Positions 23,858 to 42,339 of a stretch of DNA of 64,000 nucleotides are shown here, piece by piece. Below the pieces are notes generated by a model. It made no database searches. It had not been told where the DNA came from and saw nothing but the letters and a program-made list of their open reading frames with translations. Every line of letters begins with the position of its first letter. Position 1 is the first letter of the stretch. This DNA is from Rhineura floridana (taxonomy: Eukaryota > Chordata > Lepidosauria > Squamata > Rhineuridae): positions 225,289,943 through 225,353,942 of the forward strand of contig NC_084482.1 in assembly GCF_030035675.1 (NCBI RefSeq), read 5' to 3'. The translations under genes and the position numbers were made by a program.

Positions 23858-24030
23858 GGAATGCAGGAAGGTGCCTTATACTGTCACATCCATTGGTCCA
23901 TCTAGCCCAGTATTGTCTACACTGACTGGCAGCAGCTCCCCAGGGTTCCAGGCAGGAGCTCTCTCCCATATCTTCCTGAAGATGACAATCGGGACTGAAC
24001 CTGGGACCTTCTGCATGCATGGCAGATGCT
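23858..24030 (-). mobile_element. tRNA-Ala-like SINE copy
   Basis: The plus strand reads tggtccatctagcccagtat and ends with a degenerate antisense tRNA-like head (ggcagatgctcaaccactga). A partial relative lies at 26580-26695. Confidence 0.55.
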
Positions 24031-24059
24031 CAACCACTGATTTTTTATTTTTTGGGGGG

Positions 24060-24190
24060 GGGGGACCTTTCACCCTGCAGATGCTATTGGGCTCCAACTC
24101 TCATCGTCCCTCCCCATTGGCTCTGCTGGCTGGGGCTGATGGGAGGTGGGGTCCAATAACATCTCAAGGGCCAGAAGGTCCCCACCTTGC
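24060..24190. repeat. Palindromic interspersed repeat
   Basis: Inverted blocks around ctctgctggctggggctgat, like the copy at 44225-44290. Probably a MITE; the family is not assigned. Confidence 0.4.
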
Positions 24191-24394
24191 CTGAGGCTGT
24201 TCATGGTGGCCGAGAGAGGCACAAAGACAACTGGGGACTGAAGTGGGTGCCGAAGAACTGACTGGGTCCATCTGGTGAGTGAGCTGAGATGCAGCAATTT
24301 GCTTGAGTGTTGGGAAGGAGCAGGTTGGGAGGAAAATAAATTTATTACTATTATTATATCCTGGTCTTTCTGCCAGGAAAAAACCAGGGTGGGA

Positions 24395-24845
24395 CACTAA
24401 AACTTTCCCTTGTTCATGCTTCTCACATTCCATGTTCCTATTGTGTGCGTTGTACCACTCCGGACTCTCCTTTTGCATCTGTGCGCATCAGCCTCTGGGC
24501 TTCCTTTTGGCTTTGACCCAGCTGCATCGTAAGTCACAGCACTACTTGTCCTTGTCCTTTGTTCTTCCCCAGTAGCTCGGTGAGTGCCTTCTGACCTGGG
24601 GGACTCATCTTCCAGCACTATCTTGTGTTGCATTTTGTATACTCTGTTCATAGGGTTTTTGTGGTAAGAGGTATTCAGAGGTGGTTTACCATTGCCTTCC
24701 TCTGCATTTGGATGCATCTTAGTCTGGTGTCTCAGCTTTGACCATTCCACCTTGGGTGTCCCTGCTAGGGAGACTAGCCTCTTGGTCTAGACGCCTGACG
24801 GCATTGCTCTCAGCTTCTTCAACACTCTCAAACCCCCTCACTCTG
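24395..24845 (-). mobile_element. BovB LINE 5' end
   Basis: On the minus strand this is the untranslated leader and the endonuclease start (IGTWNVRSMNKGKF near 24400). Its outer boundary (aacactctcaaaccccctca) matches that of the copy ending at 51444. The endonuclease stops at 24395, so it is a fragment. Confidence 0.75.
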
Positions 24846-24871
24846 GAACTCCCTGTCCCTTGACATCATAC

Positions 24872-25050
24872 AGTGTACACTGCGCAGAGAGTTTTTAAAA
24901 TATTAAGGTAAATATTTCTATTTCTAAAATATTTAGAAATGCTTTGAGATAAAATGAAATATACACAAAAGTTAGCAGCAAGGACAAGAGGTCATGATGT
25001 TTCTTAGTCTTATTTCATACCCCCTTGTGAGTTTATAAACGTTTTAAAAT
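24872..25050 (+). repeat. Left arm of a 2.3-kb inverted-repeat structure
   Basis: About 180 bp, starting AGTGTACACTGCGCAG, repeated in reverse complement at 26941-27126 with few differences (for example aaatatttctatttctaaaa). The interior holds BovB, CR1 and SINE pieces plus unassigned sequence. Confidence 0.75.
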
Positions 25051-25054
25051 GTCT

Positions 25055-25310
25055 CTGGTTATCATACTTTGGACACATAATGAGAAGATATGATTCACTA
25101 GAAAAGTCAATAATGCTGGGAAAAACAGAAAGGAGTAGAAAAAGAGGAAGGCCAAACAAGAGATGGATTGATTCCATAAAGGAAGCCACAGACCTGAACT
25201 TACAGGATCTGAACAAGGTAGTTCATGACAGATGCAGTTGGAGATTTCTGATTCATAGGGTCGCCGTAAGTCATAATCGACTTGAAGGCACATAATTCCT
25301 GGAGGTATGA
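25055..25310 (+). mobile_element. BovB LINE 3' end
   Basis: Encodes the RRYDSLEKSIMLGKTERSRK and RGRPNKRWIDSI segments of the BovB C-terminus and ends in the usual gggtcgccgtaagtcataat tail. It begins directly inside the inverted-repeat arm. Confidence 0.75.
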
Positions 25311-25410
25311 CAATTCAACAGATTAAACTTCATTCATGTAAGTTAACAATCTCTCTGGATGGAGCACGAGTGTGGGGGAGGTCACAGTCTTTCCCCTGTC
25401 CTGGCCCTCG

Positions 25411-25590
25411 CATCATAAGAACATAAGAAGAGCCTGCTGGATCAGGCCAGTGGCCCATCTAGTCCAGCATCCTGTTCTCACAGTGGCCATCCAGGTACCT
25501 GGGGAAAGTCAGCAAGCAGGACCTGAGTGCCAGAACACTCTCCCCTCCTGAGGCTTCCGGCAAGTGGTTTTCAGAAACATACTGCATCCT
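25411..25590 (-). mobile_element. CR1 LINE 3' end fragment
   Basis: Same plus-strand text as 14843-15020: gaacataagaagagcctgct, then tctagtccagcatcctgttc. Confidence 0.7.
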
Positions 25591-26239
25591 TCCAGTGGGG
25601 TGTGTGGATTGGCTAGCACTGTACACCTCTCCCCCTCATACCCCTCCTAGAAATGTAGCTGCCCCACCTAACAAGAAAGCCTGACTACAGCGCTGGGAGG
25701 GGGTTTAAACTGAGACAGAATCTGCATCTGAGATCCTCTGCCTTTAAAATGGCGGCAGGCAGCCAGCTGAATTTTGTATTATTTATTTCTTAATTATGAA
25801 CATTGCACCCTTGGCTCCGAGTCCAATACCTGCTCTGCCATGAAAGTGCCCCAGAGTCAGCCGAGGCCAATGTGCCACTCTCGCTCAGCCTCACCTGCCT
25901 GACTACAGCCTAGCTGAAGGAGGACAGCTGTTCCCCAGATACAGGTGGGGCCGTGGGGAGGCTTTGGATTTATCCTGAGTGAGCTTCTGCCCCGGGTTGC
26001 TTCTTGCTCCTAGAGAGCTAAGTTCCTCCATGCGCAAGGGAGGATGGGTAGAATTCCCAAGCAGCTCAACTGCCTGCCTGCCTGCCCAGAGGAGACGCAG
26101 GTTTGGGGTCCTTCACCATCTGAAGCAAATCTACAGGCCCGGAGAGGTTCCTGCTCCCCACCAATTTCAGTTCATAAACCAAAAGAAATTGTTAAAGTGT
26201 CTCTGGGTGCAAAGATGAAGAGGGGCGTGTCTGAAAATG

Positions 26240-26560
26240 AGGAAATGGACTGCCTGCAAGTCGATCCTGACTTATGGCAACCCTCTGAATAGGGCTTTCA
26301 TGGTAAGCGGTATTCAGAGGGGGTTTCCCATTGCCTCCCTCTGAGGCTAGTCCTCCCCAGCTGGCTAGGGCCTGCGCAGCTTGCCACAGCTGCACAAGCC
26401 AGCCCCTTCCTTGTCCACAACTGCCAGCTGGGGGGCAACTGGGCTGCTTGGGACTCTGCAGTTTGCCCACGGCTGCACAGGTGGCAGGGCGCGTAACCCC
26501 TGAGCCGCTCCCTGTGGGGGTGATGGCTGCGCATGTGTGTAAAGCTGTCCAACCTTCATT
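26240..26560 (-). mobile_element. BovB-tailed SINE-like element
   Basis: Starts (plus strand) with a tail shared with BovB-type SINEs (gcaagtcgatcctgacttat, aaccctctgaatagggc) and then changes to a GC-rich body not present in the copies at 36201 and 43808. It may be a composite or a different SINE subfamily. Confidence 0.5.
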
Positions 26561-26579
26561 CACTGGAGAAGTCTTGTCA

Positions 26580-26695
26580 GGCAGAAGTCTCTTTCCTAGC
26601 CTCATCTGGAGATCTTGGGGACTGAACCTCAACCTTCTTCGTGCAAAGCAGATGCTCCACCACTGAGCTATGGCCCTTCCCTAAAAGGAACCCCA
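26580..26695 (-). mobile_element. tRNA-Ala-like SINE, partial
   Basis: The minus strand reads GGGCCATAGCTCAGTGGTGG, a tRNA-Ala-like head with an intact A box. The body is truncated, and it is not a tRNA gene because no acceptor stem closes. Confidence 0.6.
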
Positions 26696-26940
26696 ACTTC
26701 AAAGACCAGAACACCCCAATCTCCCCTAAAACACAGCCAATGTGCCAGGATAACAACAGTGGACTGCACGTTAAAGTTGTTGTTGGCTCCTACCCTAAAC
26801 TACGCCCATCCCTTCAGCAAACTGCACATCACAATAGTGCATTACTTTGCAGGGCTGGTGTAACTGATCCTTAGCCACAGTCTTGCTCCCTGCAAAATGG
26901 GTATAATTATGTTGGACCTTTTTGTGCATTGGCATTAACA

Positions 26941-27126
26941 GAGAATTTTTTAAAAATGTTTATAAACTCACAAGGGGGTATGAGATAAGACTGAGTAAGA
27001 AACATCATGCCCTCTTGTCCTTGCTAACTTTTGTGTGTATTTTATTTTATCTCAAAGCATTTCTAAATATTTTAGAAATAGAAATATTTACCTTAACATT
27101 TTAAAAAGTCTGCACAGTGTACACTA
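26941..27126 (-). repeat. Right arm of the 2.3-kb inverted-repeat structure
   Basis: Reverse complement of 24872-25050, ending with CTGCACAGTGTACACT. Arms of this length around a mixed interior suggest a DNA-transposon remnant or two facing copies of one repeat. Confidence 0.75.
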
Positions 27127-27344
27127 TGTATGCTGTTTTAATCTCCATTAACACAAAAATGCAACCTAAATTACTGTATAAAAACATATAACACTGATTC
27201 AGGGGTTTATGACCCTCAGTTACAGCTGCACTAAAATAGTAGAGACCACATTTTGTCTGCAGCGCACTACCAGCAATCGCATCTCCACCAGGAAAGACTG
27301 GCAGAAAAAGCTTAAAGACAGACCTAGATCTACTTTCATCAATT

Positions 27345-27800
27345 ATTTCTTTATTTTTATTTAACAGAATTTGTATACCGCTTAACTGTAAAATCCGTAA
27401 GCAGCTGACATGAAACACACATTAGAATTATCAACAAAAGTCAGCACTTAAAAACAAGATAACCTCAAGAATTTCAAGATACATATAAAAGCAGGAGTCG
27501 AAAAAATAAAGTGATAAAATTGCATATTGCAATACATATCAACATTGCATGTTTGGATATGCTTGCCAAAATAAAAACATTTTTCAGCGGGTGCAAGTCA
27601 ATGTAGTCGAAGGCACCTGGCTGGTGTCAAGGGCCAGGGAGTTCCAGAGTGTAGGTGCTGCCATGTTAAAAGATTCATAAAAGATTATGTGGCCCTCTGA
27701 TTGGAGAGAAATGTCAAGTCATTGCTACGAAACATGGAAAAGTGCCAGCAGGTGAGGCTCTTGCAAAACAAACGGGAACAGCGGTTGCACCTTTTGCCTC
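27345..27800 (-). mobile_element. L2-like LINE 3' end
   Basis: The plus strand starts with tatttaacagaatttgtata ccgctt-type tail sequence and later reads gggccagggagttccagagt, the end of the L2-like ORF also seen at 42.6 kb. Old and broken. Confidence 0.55.
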
Positions 27801-29040
27801 ATATCTTAGGTTCCACAAATGCTAGAAATTAAGATCTTATTAAAAAGAAGAATCTGGGAATTAACAAACAGCCTGTGGGGACCCCCCCCCCATTTTTACA
27901 ATGCTGAAGGGAAATGTGCAGGGACTCCCCCCTTCCCTTTTGTGACTGGCACATCTCAAAGGTTTTAATCCTGGCTGTCCAATCACAGTGCTTTGCAGGA
28001 GATGCTGATGGAAATCATCCATTGGTTTCCTGTGCTTGGCTGCTCTCTTGGTCTGCAAGGTTCACGGTGGTGGTCCCTGGCGTGTTTGTGAACCGTGGCA
28101 GGGACAGCAGCCGCTCGGCTTCACACTACATGGTGGTGTGAGGTGGATCTCCTTTCCAGCCTACCTCCTTGGTGGCTAGCGTAGCAGTCCACATTTCCCT
28201 TGTCTCGCTTTCTTCCTTCTAAATCTGTTTCATCTTGGAGGTGCAAATGACTGGATATGGAAAGCCTTGTTAGCAGCCGAGCTGAATGCCGGCAGAAGCT
28301 GGGCTGCAGCAGAATCCCTGTTGGAGGAGCCCACTTCACCCTGGATACAATCACACCGAGACGCTGGCCTTGAGCAAACAGCAAAGCTAGCATTTAGTAA
28401 AGGAAATACAGGTTGATAGGATAGATCCCTCGTTCTGGCTAACTAGGGTGGGAATGCAACAAAGCATGCTTGCTCCTGCATTTAAGAGTATCGGTCCATC
28501 GTGGGATGGAGGATCAACACAGGTTAAAGGGGAAAAGATTGTCTAGGAAGCATGGAGTTTCTTCTCTATGTCTACTCTTTCCCACACAGACACATCAGCC
28601 TTTGGTGCAAGCTCAGTTGCCCCTAACAACTCCAGCAAAGCCTCGATGAGGAGGGGAATGGTAAAGTCAACTGGGCAAGCAACAACTTGGCAAAGAGCAC
28701 TCTTCCTTTCCAGCACTTTCTGTCATTCTCCCCTTACACCCTCCACATTTCCTTCCCCCTATTTTGCAGCCCCCTTTAATGTACCGTGGCACACATGCCC
28801 ACCCCCTTGAAGCACAACAGGATGAGAGAAAATTTGCAAAGGCACAAACATCTTCAAATCCACATTTAACTCTCGTTTGGATGAGCCTTAATACATTTAT
28901 AAAGTTTTGCTAAAGGACTCGAGAAGGACTAATGAAACACGGGTTCTAGATGAAGCATCCATCATTCTGTACAGAAATTTTTAAAATGCTAAGTGGTTTA
29001 TAAATGCTTTTAAACAAATACATAAATCATATTTATATCA
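27800..29040. other. Stretch without recognised gene, possible LTR debris
   Basis: 28380-28460 (gttgataggatagatccctc) resembles part of the LTR-like repeat at 9840-9920. No coding feature is supported. Confidence 0.3.
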
Positions 29041-29049
29041 TTGCATGCT

Positions 29050-35714
<6,665 letters not shown>

Positions 35715-35869
35715 CAGCCCCCTGCAAAATACAGAATTTCTTCAGTTGGCTTCCCTCATGATTTTTGGTCCCTTTCAGCAACCAGATGTCTCTTTTCCCA
35801 CTTCAAGGTTGCTTGTTTCTGATGACACCACAGATGGCTCCCTATAATTCTCTTTGTTCTGCCCTGCAC
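35715..35869 (-). pseudogene. ZNF gene B, start of the finger exon
   Basis: The acceptor CTTTCTCCAAACAG|GTGCAGGGCAG at 35870/35869 matches those of genes A and C. The spacer that follows has two in-frame TGA codons before the ATG at 35714. A second AG (TATTTTGCAG before 35721) might act as an acceptor, but the same bases are plain exon sequence in gene A. Confidence 0.55.
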
Positions 35870-36200
35870 CTGTTTGGAGAAAGAGAAAATAAATTCCTCT
35901 TAGGAATTCAAGGCAAAGACTAATTATCTGAGCAGGAATGAACCCCACACACCTGCTTTCAGTAGTGTAGTGTTAAATTTAGAAGTGCAGGACCCCTTCA
36001 TGATAGTCACACAGTGCCCCCTCCTATCCCTTACAGCCATGTTCCCTTGTAATATTATGCAACCTTCTAAGATTATTTCATGTATTGAATTTATATCCTG
36101 CAGTTCCCCCCAAATGAGCCCAGGGTGGCAATACAATACCATTGTATTTTATTCAGTAAAAATAAGCTTTCAGTCTCATCCATTGATAAGTGCGTTGTTT

Positions 36201-36435
36201 AGAGCCAGTGTGGTGTAGTGGCTAGAGTGTTGGGCTACAACCTGGGAGACCAGGGTTCAAATCCCCTCACCACCATGAAGTTCACTAGGTGACCTTGGGC
36301 CAGTCACTGCCTCTTAGCCTCAGAGGAAGGCAATGGTAAACCACCTCTGAATACTGCTTACCATGAAAACCCTATTCATAGGGTCACCATATATCCGGAT
36401 CGACTTGAAGGCAGTCCATTTCATTTTCATTTTGG
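36201..36435 (+). mobile_element. Sauria-type SINE (tRNA head, BovB-like tail)
   Basis: Complete copy: A box gtagtggctagagtg, B box gggttcaaatcccc, a body with cagtcactgcctcttagcct, and a tail tagggtcaccatat ... gacttgaaggca that matches BovB 3' ends in this window. The shared tail fits mobilisation by BovB. Confidence 0.85.
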
Positions 36436-36439
36436 ACAA

Positions 36440-38520
36440 CAGGAATACCTGGGGTCCTAAAGAGCTGCTGTTTCCCCCTTCCCTGTACAAGCTACTGGCT
36501 TATGTCTCCTTGTAATCTGCATTTAAGATCAGGTACACCTTATAAATTATTTTCTGTAGATTCTACTACTCAGTAAGTGTGGATGGATATTTAAAAAATC
36601 CCATGGTATACATGCCTACTCAGAGAAGCATGTATGTTTAATGGGACTTAATCCTAGGTAAGTGGGTAAAAGATTATAGCCTAGGATTTCTTGTGAGGAA
36701 GGGGCAGAGGGTTCATGGTGAGAGGGCCTCTTGTACGCACCAACCTGGGAATAAGCACCCTTGAATGCCATCGGGACTAATGCATGCATCTAAACACACA
36801 ATAATCATGCCAGATTGGTTGAAGCCTGCAGGTGTACTAAGCGGGGTGGAGAAAAAATCATGTCCCTTCCTTTATAAAGATGCATAGGAAGGATGCCTAT
36901 GATACAAGCACTAAGTCCCCCTTTCAACCATTGTACATCTCCCTCTATACCTTCACAACAAGCCTGTGAGGTAAAAAATCATTTTTGATCAAAAAAGAAA
37001 AAGAGAAAAGAGAGGTAGTTATTACGATGTACTAGTCAATAACCATAACGAATGAATCAGTCTTGATTTCCAACTATTTAAATCTTCAGTTTATCCCAGT
37101 ATGAGCATCTGAACATAATCACTGTCAGCCCCTTCCATCTGAAATGCAATGCCTAAGATTACCAGCCTAAGATCAGCAGGAAGACCTTCAGTAACTCAAC
37201 TCCACCTCCCCAGACACACACCAGCTCTATGGATCTCCACACACACACACACACCTCCCCAAACTTATTTTTCTCTCTCTTTCCCTCCCTAACTCCTGGC
37301 TTTGGGCTGGAACAAAACCACACATCCCCTCTTTTTTGGCTTTTTTTTTTAAAGGAGAGTTAGCAATACACTTTCTATTTCTCTGCTCCAAAAATAAGGT
37401 ACCAATCTGAGAAAGTTTCTAGTTACTGCTTTAGAGTGGATGTCTCTCTCTCTCTCTCTGTCTTGGGATTTCATTTGCACTGTCAGAGTTTTCTGATGAT
37501 CTTCCTACAGTTGTTATTAAGATACACACTTACCTGGTAGTAAAACCCATTGAACACAGTGGGACTTACTGCTGAGTGAGCATGCATGGGAATGGGCTGC
37601 AAGGCTGCAATCCAAGGCACATTTACTTAGGAGTAAGTCCCCATTGAACAAAAGCTTTCTCACACACAACACTACTTGAACACACACACCCTTCAGAAAA
37701 TTTTCTCCCTGGGGCAAAGGAAAGGAGGTACTCGCTGGCAGTGAACAGCATCTTCAGCATGCAGCGACCCATATACTGCCCCATAGTTCCTTTCACAACC
37801 ATTTTTAAAAGCAAGCCCCCGGCATTTCCCCAAACCTTGCGGCTGGCTGGCAGTCTGAGTTTGCAGCGATCAAAAGAAAGTAAGCACTTGGGCTTGGCTG
37901 TCCACCCTCCTCTATGTAAACTTCTATGTCTCAGGTCCTCATGACTCTCTCTTCCCCGCAACAATGGTGGGAGCCAATCAGTGTACAAGGGGATCCATGC
38001 TGACTGTTTATTGGCTGTAGTGACTGCTCACCTCACTGGATTCAAGGCCCGTCTCTCCCAAGGCTACCAGGAAAGGACTTAGCTTTTAACATGCATGCTC
38101 AGCACTTGAAAATTGCACAACTTGATTGGCTGTAGAGACAGAGGGGGCCAGGAGGGGACCTCCTCCAAAAAAAGGAATGCAACTGTGTCCCAAGGTGTCC
38201 CCTTGAGAATACACACCTGCCTCCTTCTTTGCCTTCATCATTTCCAAAGTTCTCCACTTTCCTCTTTCTGTGCATTGCTGAAACCTTTTGATTACTGTGT
38301 GAAGGCAACAACCCAAATTCCTCTGATCCTGTAATCTCAGATTACCAACTGAAAAGCAGAAAAACAGGAGAACTGCAACAAGGCTCATGAATGAAGACAG
38401 AGACCCATGTTGGGAAGGTTAATTTCTTAGGCAAGGACCTCACACCTGAGATGAATTGCTGGGACTGAGGAGCCCCCTCTGAGGCCAGGGCTTGAACAGA
38501 GATACCTGTGTTTAGATGGC
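36440..38520. other. Stretch without recognised gene
   Basis: Would be intron of gene B. Holds a (TC)n run at 37440-37462, a (CA)n run near 37240, and diverged palindromic repeats (36600-36680 and 37530-37640) of the agtaagtcccattga type. No KRAB code was found on the minus strand by eye. Confidence 0.35.
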
Positions 38521-38539
38521 AACGTGAGGAGCCTCTGAC

Positions 38540-38960
38540 CCCAGATGGGGAACCTGGAGCACTTGGTCGCAGAGGACAGCACCAATGTGGCGGGCATAAT
38601 TGACACCTGGTGGGATGGAGAGAATCAGTGGTGCAGCGTTATCTCTGGATGCAAACTCTGTGGGAAAGAAGAGGAAGGATGTCCTGGAGGTGGTGTTGCT
38701 CTGTACGTGAAAGAGGGCAGAGCCACAGGCTAGACATCCCCAGAGAGGTAGACTTCTCACGAGAATTGTTGTTGGTGATGATACCTGGCTCCAAGAGTGA
38801 TCAGGAACTTCTGCTGGTTCAGAACACTGCAGCCCGGCAGTGGACAAGGGCCAGTTCTGGGCAGACTGCATCTCTCACATTACAACAGCTGCACTGCCTG
38901 CCTCCCAAGGTGTGTCTGGGCATGATTCAAGGGCCGGTTGTGACGCAGAAAAGGCTAACC
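38540..38960 (+). mobile_element. LINE fragments: CR1 endonuclease and L2-like tail
   Basis: 38550-38730 reads a CR1 endonuclease piece (VAGIIDTWWDGENQW, then GGGVALYVKEG). 38810-38920 reads LVQNTAARQWTRA and LTLQQLHCLPPK, which resembles the L2-like C-terminus. Both are short remnants. Confidence 0.55.
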
Positions 38961-39639
38961 GGCTTGGGACCAGGTCACTGGAAGGACTGACTTCTCATGA
39001 GTCTTGAGGTCTTCCACATAGGCCCTCCTCTCCATCCTGCCAATCTCTGACACATGTTTGGTGGTGGTGGTGGTGGTGCATAGCCCCGCCTCTGAAGCAA
39101 GTGGGAGGAGCCATCCCACTCCTGGACAACTTCCACCTCTGAAGGAGACCTCACCCTTGCCTTGCAAAGCCATTAAACCCGAGAAGGAGAAGACCTCCCC
39201 TCCCTTATCTGGGCTAGCCTGACCTCATACAAAGGGGAGAGGATCCAGAGCATGTCACAAGTGTCTTCCCCTGCATGTGAGGGTAACAATGGGGAGGGAG
39301 AAATATGCCAGGATACATATTTCCAGTGCTACTTCCTCGCAGGAGAACTATGGCCCGCTACTTCTCTTGGTGGGCTTGATCTAGAACAGCTCAAGAGAGT
39401 TTGGCCCAACATCTCCCCACCTCACCAACTTCTTTCACTCTTAACCTTGGGAGGTCCCCCCCTCCTTAAAATCTCTGTATTCTGGAAGGTCAGCTGCACA
39501 AGGAGAACTAGGGGAAGGATTCTGGGGGTTCCACATTTCCTGGTCCTCCCCCAGGGCAGCCAACTCCAAAGGGAATTTAGCACATGAACAGTTTGGAACA
39601 GATGCTATAACGTTGGGAATCCAGTGAGCATTCATTCAT

Positions 39640-39900
39640 TCATTACATTTATATACCCCCCCCCCATAGCCGAAGCTCTCTAGGCAGTTTACAAAAATTG
39701 AAAACATTAAAACAAGCATTACAATTTAAAACCATACCAAATTTAAAACCATAAAGCGCAGATAAACAAGTTAAAAAGACCTGGAGTCTGAGCTCAACAC
39801 ATGTTAAAATGCCTGGGAGAGGGTTGGGCTGGCAGACGTTTTAGGGATATGCAATTTAGGGCTTAGAGATATACATGCTTTCTTGATACATGCCGGTTAT
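39640..39900 (-). mobile_element. L2-like LINE 3' tail
   Basis: The plus strand reads ttacatttatata, a C-run, then cgaagctctctaggcagttt, the tail type also seen at 42.4 and 55.2 kb. Confidence 0.5.
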
Positions 39901-40389
39901 TTTTATTTGCCAATTTAATACTGTTCTTTCCCATACGAGTATAGAACTGAAATAGAAGACCGCAGTATGTATTTCATTTATATGCACCTTTTATTCTGTT
40001 ATTTCAGTCCTCGCTGAGTTTATGTGTTTGTAATGATCATCCCTCTGTTTTGATTTAAATAGATCACATTTGCATTTATTTTTGGCCTGACTCTGCTCCT
40101 TCTCCGATTATCACCATAAGCTGAAGGGAGCGAAATTTAGGGAGGAGGATTGTATTTAAAATTGTTGCAACCCGTCCTGGGACCACAGGGAGATAGGGAA
40201 GAAAAAAATTAAAATAACCCTCTTTTTTTCATTCACTCTTTTTCTTTTCATTGTCTGATGTATATTATTCTTTAGCATTTTGCTGCTTTTATTCTTTAAC
40301 ACTGAATAAAATTTGAAACTGTAACAGACCTTGTGGTGAAGGGTGGGTACGAAATCTTATAAATATTAAATAGAGAAGAGTCCAGCCAA

Positions 40390-41095
40390 ACTCTCAATAG
40401 GTCAGCTGGAGAAGCCCCTTCCGAGAAGGGGGCTTTTGTGGTTCATTCCAGCCTCTGCCTGGAGGCTTGCAGCAATTTACGCCCCCCACCTACCGACCCC
40501 CTCACCCAAATAAGGCTGCTTTTTCTCCACCACCACCAGCCCCCCAGACTACGCAAAGCTCAGAGAGGGGAGGGCGGAAAGACAATTGGAGAGCGGCTGG
40601 TGGATTCTTGGTGAGGGGGAATCCCTTCCTTCCTGGGGGGGGGAGTTTTTTTCTTCCCGACCCAGACAAGCAGGGCTGTGTCCCCTCCCCATCACCAAGC
40701 TGGCCTGCCCCCCACCCTTCCCATGGGTCTGGGGGGGTTGATCTCTACAGGGGAGAGAGATTTAAGCAGGATTGTGCAATGCAAACTTGGCAGCTCGACT
40801 GCATGGATTCCCAGAGAGGAGTTTGGGAGGGGCCTCTTCCTCCCCCCCCAAAAAAAATTACCCCCCCTTACCTCTTTGTCCGCTCCAGGCACCAGCCTCC
40901 CCTTTGCCCGGGGATCTGACCACGCGGGTTTCCCCTTCCTGGAGGGTCTCAACTGCCAGAACTCCGCCCCTCGGAATACCTCCCGCCCCTCGAGAAAGCC
41001 CCTTCCTCTTCCCCCCCCCCGATAATTTCTTTATGCTCCCGTCATTGCACCGCGGAACCTGTTCTGAAGACACTTCAGGTTCCTTTTCGAAGGCA
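40390..41095 (-). promoter_or_regulatory. GC-rich 5' module of ZNF gene B
   Basis: Arm 2 of the inverted duplication (matches 13469-14140). On the minus strand TTCGAAAAGGAACCTGAAG (41091-41073) is followed by the donor GGACAAAGAG|GTAAGG at 40872. It points to the gene B array 4.5 kb downstream and is the best candidate for its promoter and first exon. Confidence 0.55.
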
Positions 41096-41479
41096 GAGAG
41101 CCATAGAGCTATAGCTGTAGAGCACACCTCAAGCATGCCCCGCTTGCATTCCTGCACGTGTCGAAACCGGAGGAGGAGCCTCCTGTTCATCTCCTCGGGT
41201 TCAGTGACAGAGGAGTCCCGTCCTTCCTCGGAGCTACTACGAGGCTGTGTGCAATTGCCCTGGCTCCTCTTTTTCTGCTTTCTAAACCTAAACTCTCAAG
41301 GCAGACCCTGAAGGAAAACAAACGCCCCTGCCGGTGGCCTGTTTGCAGCAGAGGGAAATTGAATCGGAGGTTTCTTAAAATATCCCCTTGATGCTTCAGC
41401 TGCACTTCACGACAGAGGTGTATAAAATTATGCAGGGCATGAAGTAAGCGGACAGAGGTAAGTTTTTCTCCCTCTCTCA

Positions 41480-41815
41480 TGGCTGTTGGATACTCTGTTA
41501 ATGGAGAAAGACAAATAATTGGGTGTTAGAACAAATTAAACCAGAACTACCGTTAGATGCTAAAATGATGAAACTAAGGTTAATCATACTTTGGACACAT
41601 CATGAGAAGACATGATTCATTAGAAAAGATGATAATGCTGGGGAAAACAGAAAAAGAGGAAGGCCAAACAAGAGATGGATTGATTCCATAAAGGAAGCCA
41701 CAGACCTGAACTTACAAGATCTGAACAGGGTGGTTTACAACAGATGCAATTGGAGGTCGCTGATTCATAGGGTCGCCATACATTGTATTCAACTTGAAGG
41801 CAAGAACATGACTAT
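41480..41815 (+). mobile_element. BovB LINE 3' end
   Basis: C-terminal code and tail (catagggtcgccatac, then caacttgaaggcaa). It lies in the 0.8-kb stretch that interrupts arm 2 of the inverted duplication, so it arrived after or split that arm. Confidence 0.75.
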
Positions 41816-41929
41816 TGGGAGTAAAGCACCAAGACATGTTACAAGCTACCTGAACCAGGGAGGGGGAGAGAGAAAGGCAATCTATTCCCTCTGCTGATTC
41901 TTCCTCTAGTGTTGCATTTGCAGGCTTTG

Positions 41930-42335
41930 CTCCTCCCCTGCCTCCCTTCTCTTCCTTTGTTCTCAGTAAGTAATGGCTCCCTGAGTGCAGGCTTCATGGT
42001 CATCTCATAATGTATTACCTCTTTATACTAATAAACCTTACATTTGTGTGTTCTTTCAACTACCAGACTTAACAGACCTGCTATTTCTGCACTCTAAACG
42101 AAGCTGGATTTTGGACTATTTGGGACAGAGAAAATAATGTCCTTCCCACAGTGCAGAGTTAAACTATGTTTTCCTTATATTTCGCACAGACCACCTGCAT
42201 GAAGCTTGAAGACCAAGCGTGCGCTTACGTCCATTCAGAATCCAGGTGACAGGATTGGTAAAAAGGAAGTTGAAAGGCAATGCCAAGAAGGTCAAATCAA
42301 GGCCAGTTCCAGGTGTCTGGGGGCCCTTGGGCATA
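41930..42335 (-). repeat. Arm 2 of the inverted duplication, outer part
   Basis: Reverse complement of 13035-13460, for example agtttaactctgcactgtg on the minus strand near 42160 and cccagacacctgga near 42320. Confidence 0.7.
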
Positions 42336-42339
42336 ATAA

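Noticed and set aside
35715-35730. Splice acceptor directly before the ATG of gene B (TATTTTGCAG)
   Set aside because: The homologous bases in gene A (tactttgcagg) lie inside the exon, and a better acceptor matching all three paralogues is at 35870.
36201-36290. tRNA gene suggested by A and B boxes
   Set aside because: It is the head of a SINE; no acceptor stem pairing is visible and the same sequence recurs in other SINE copies.
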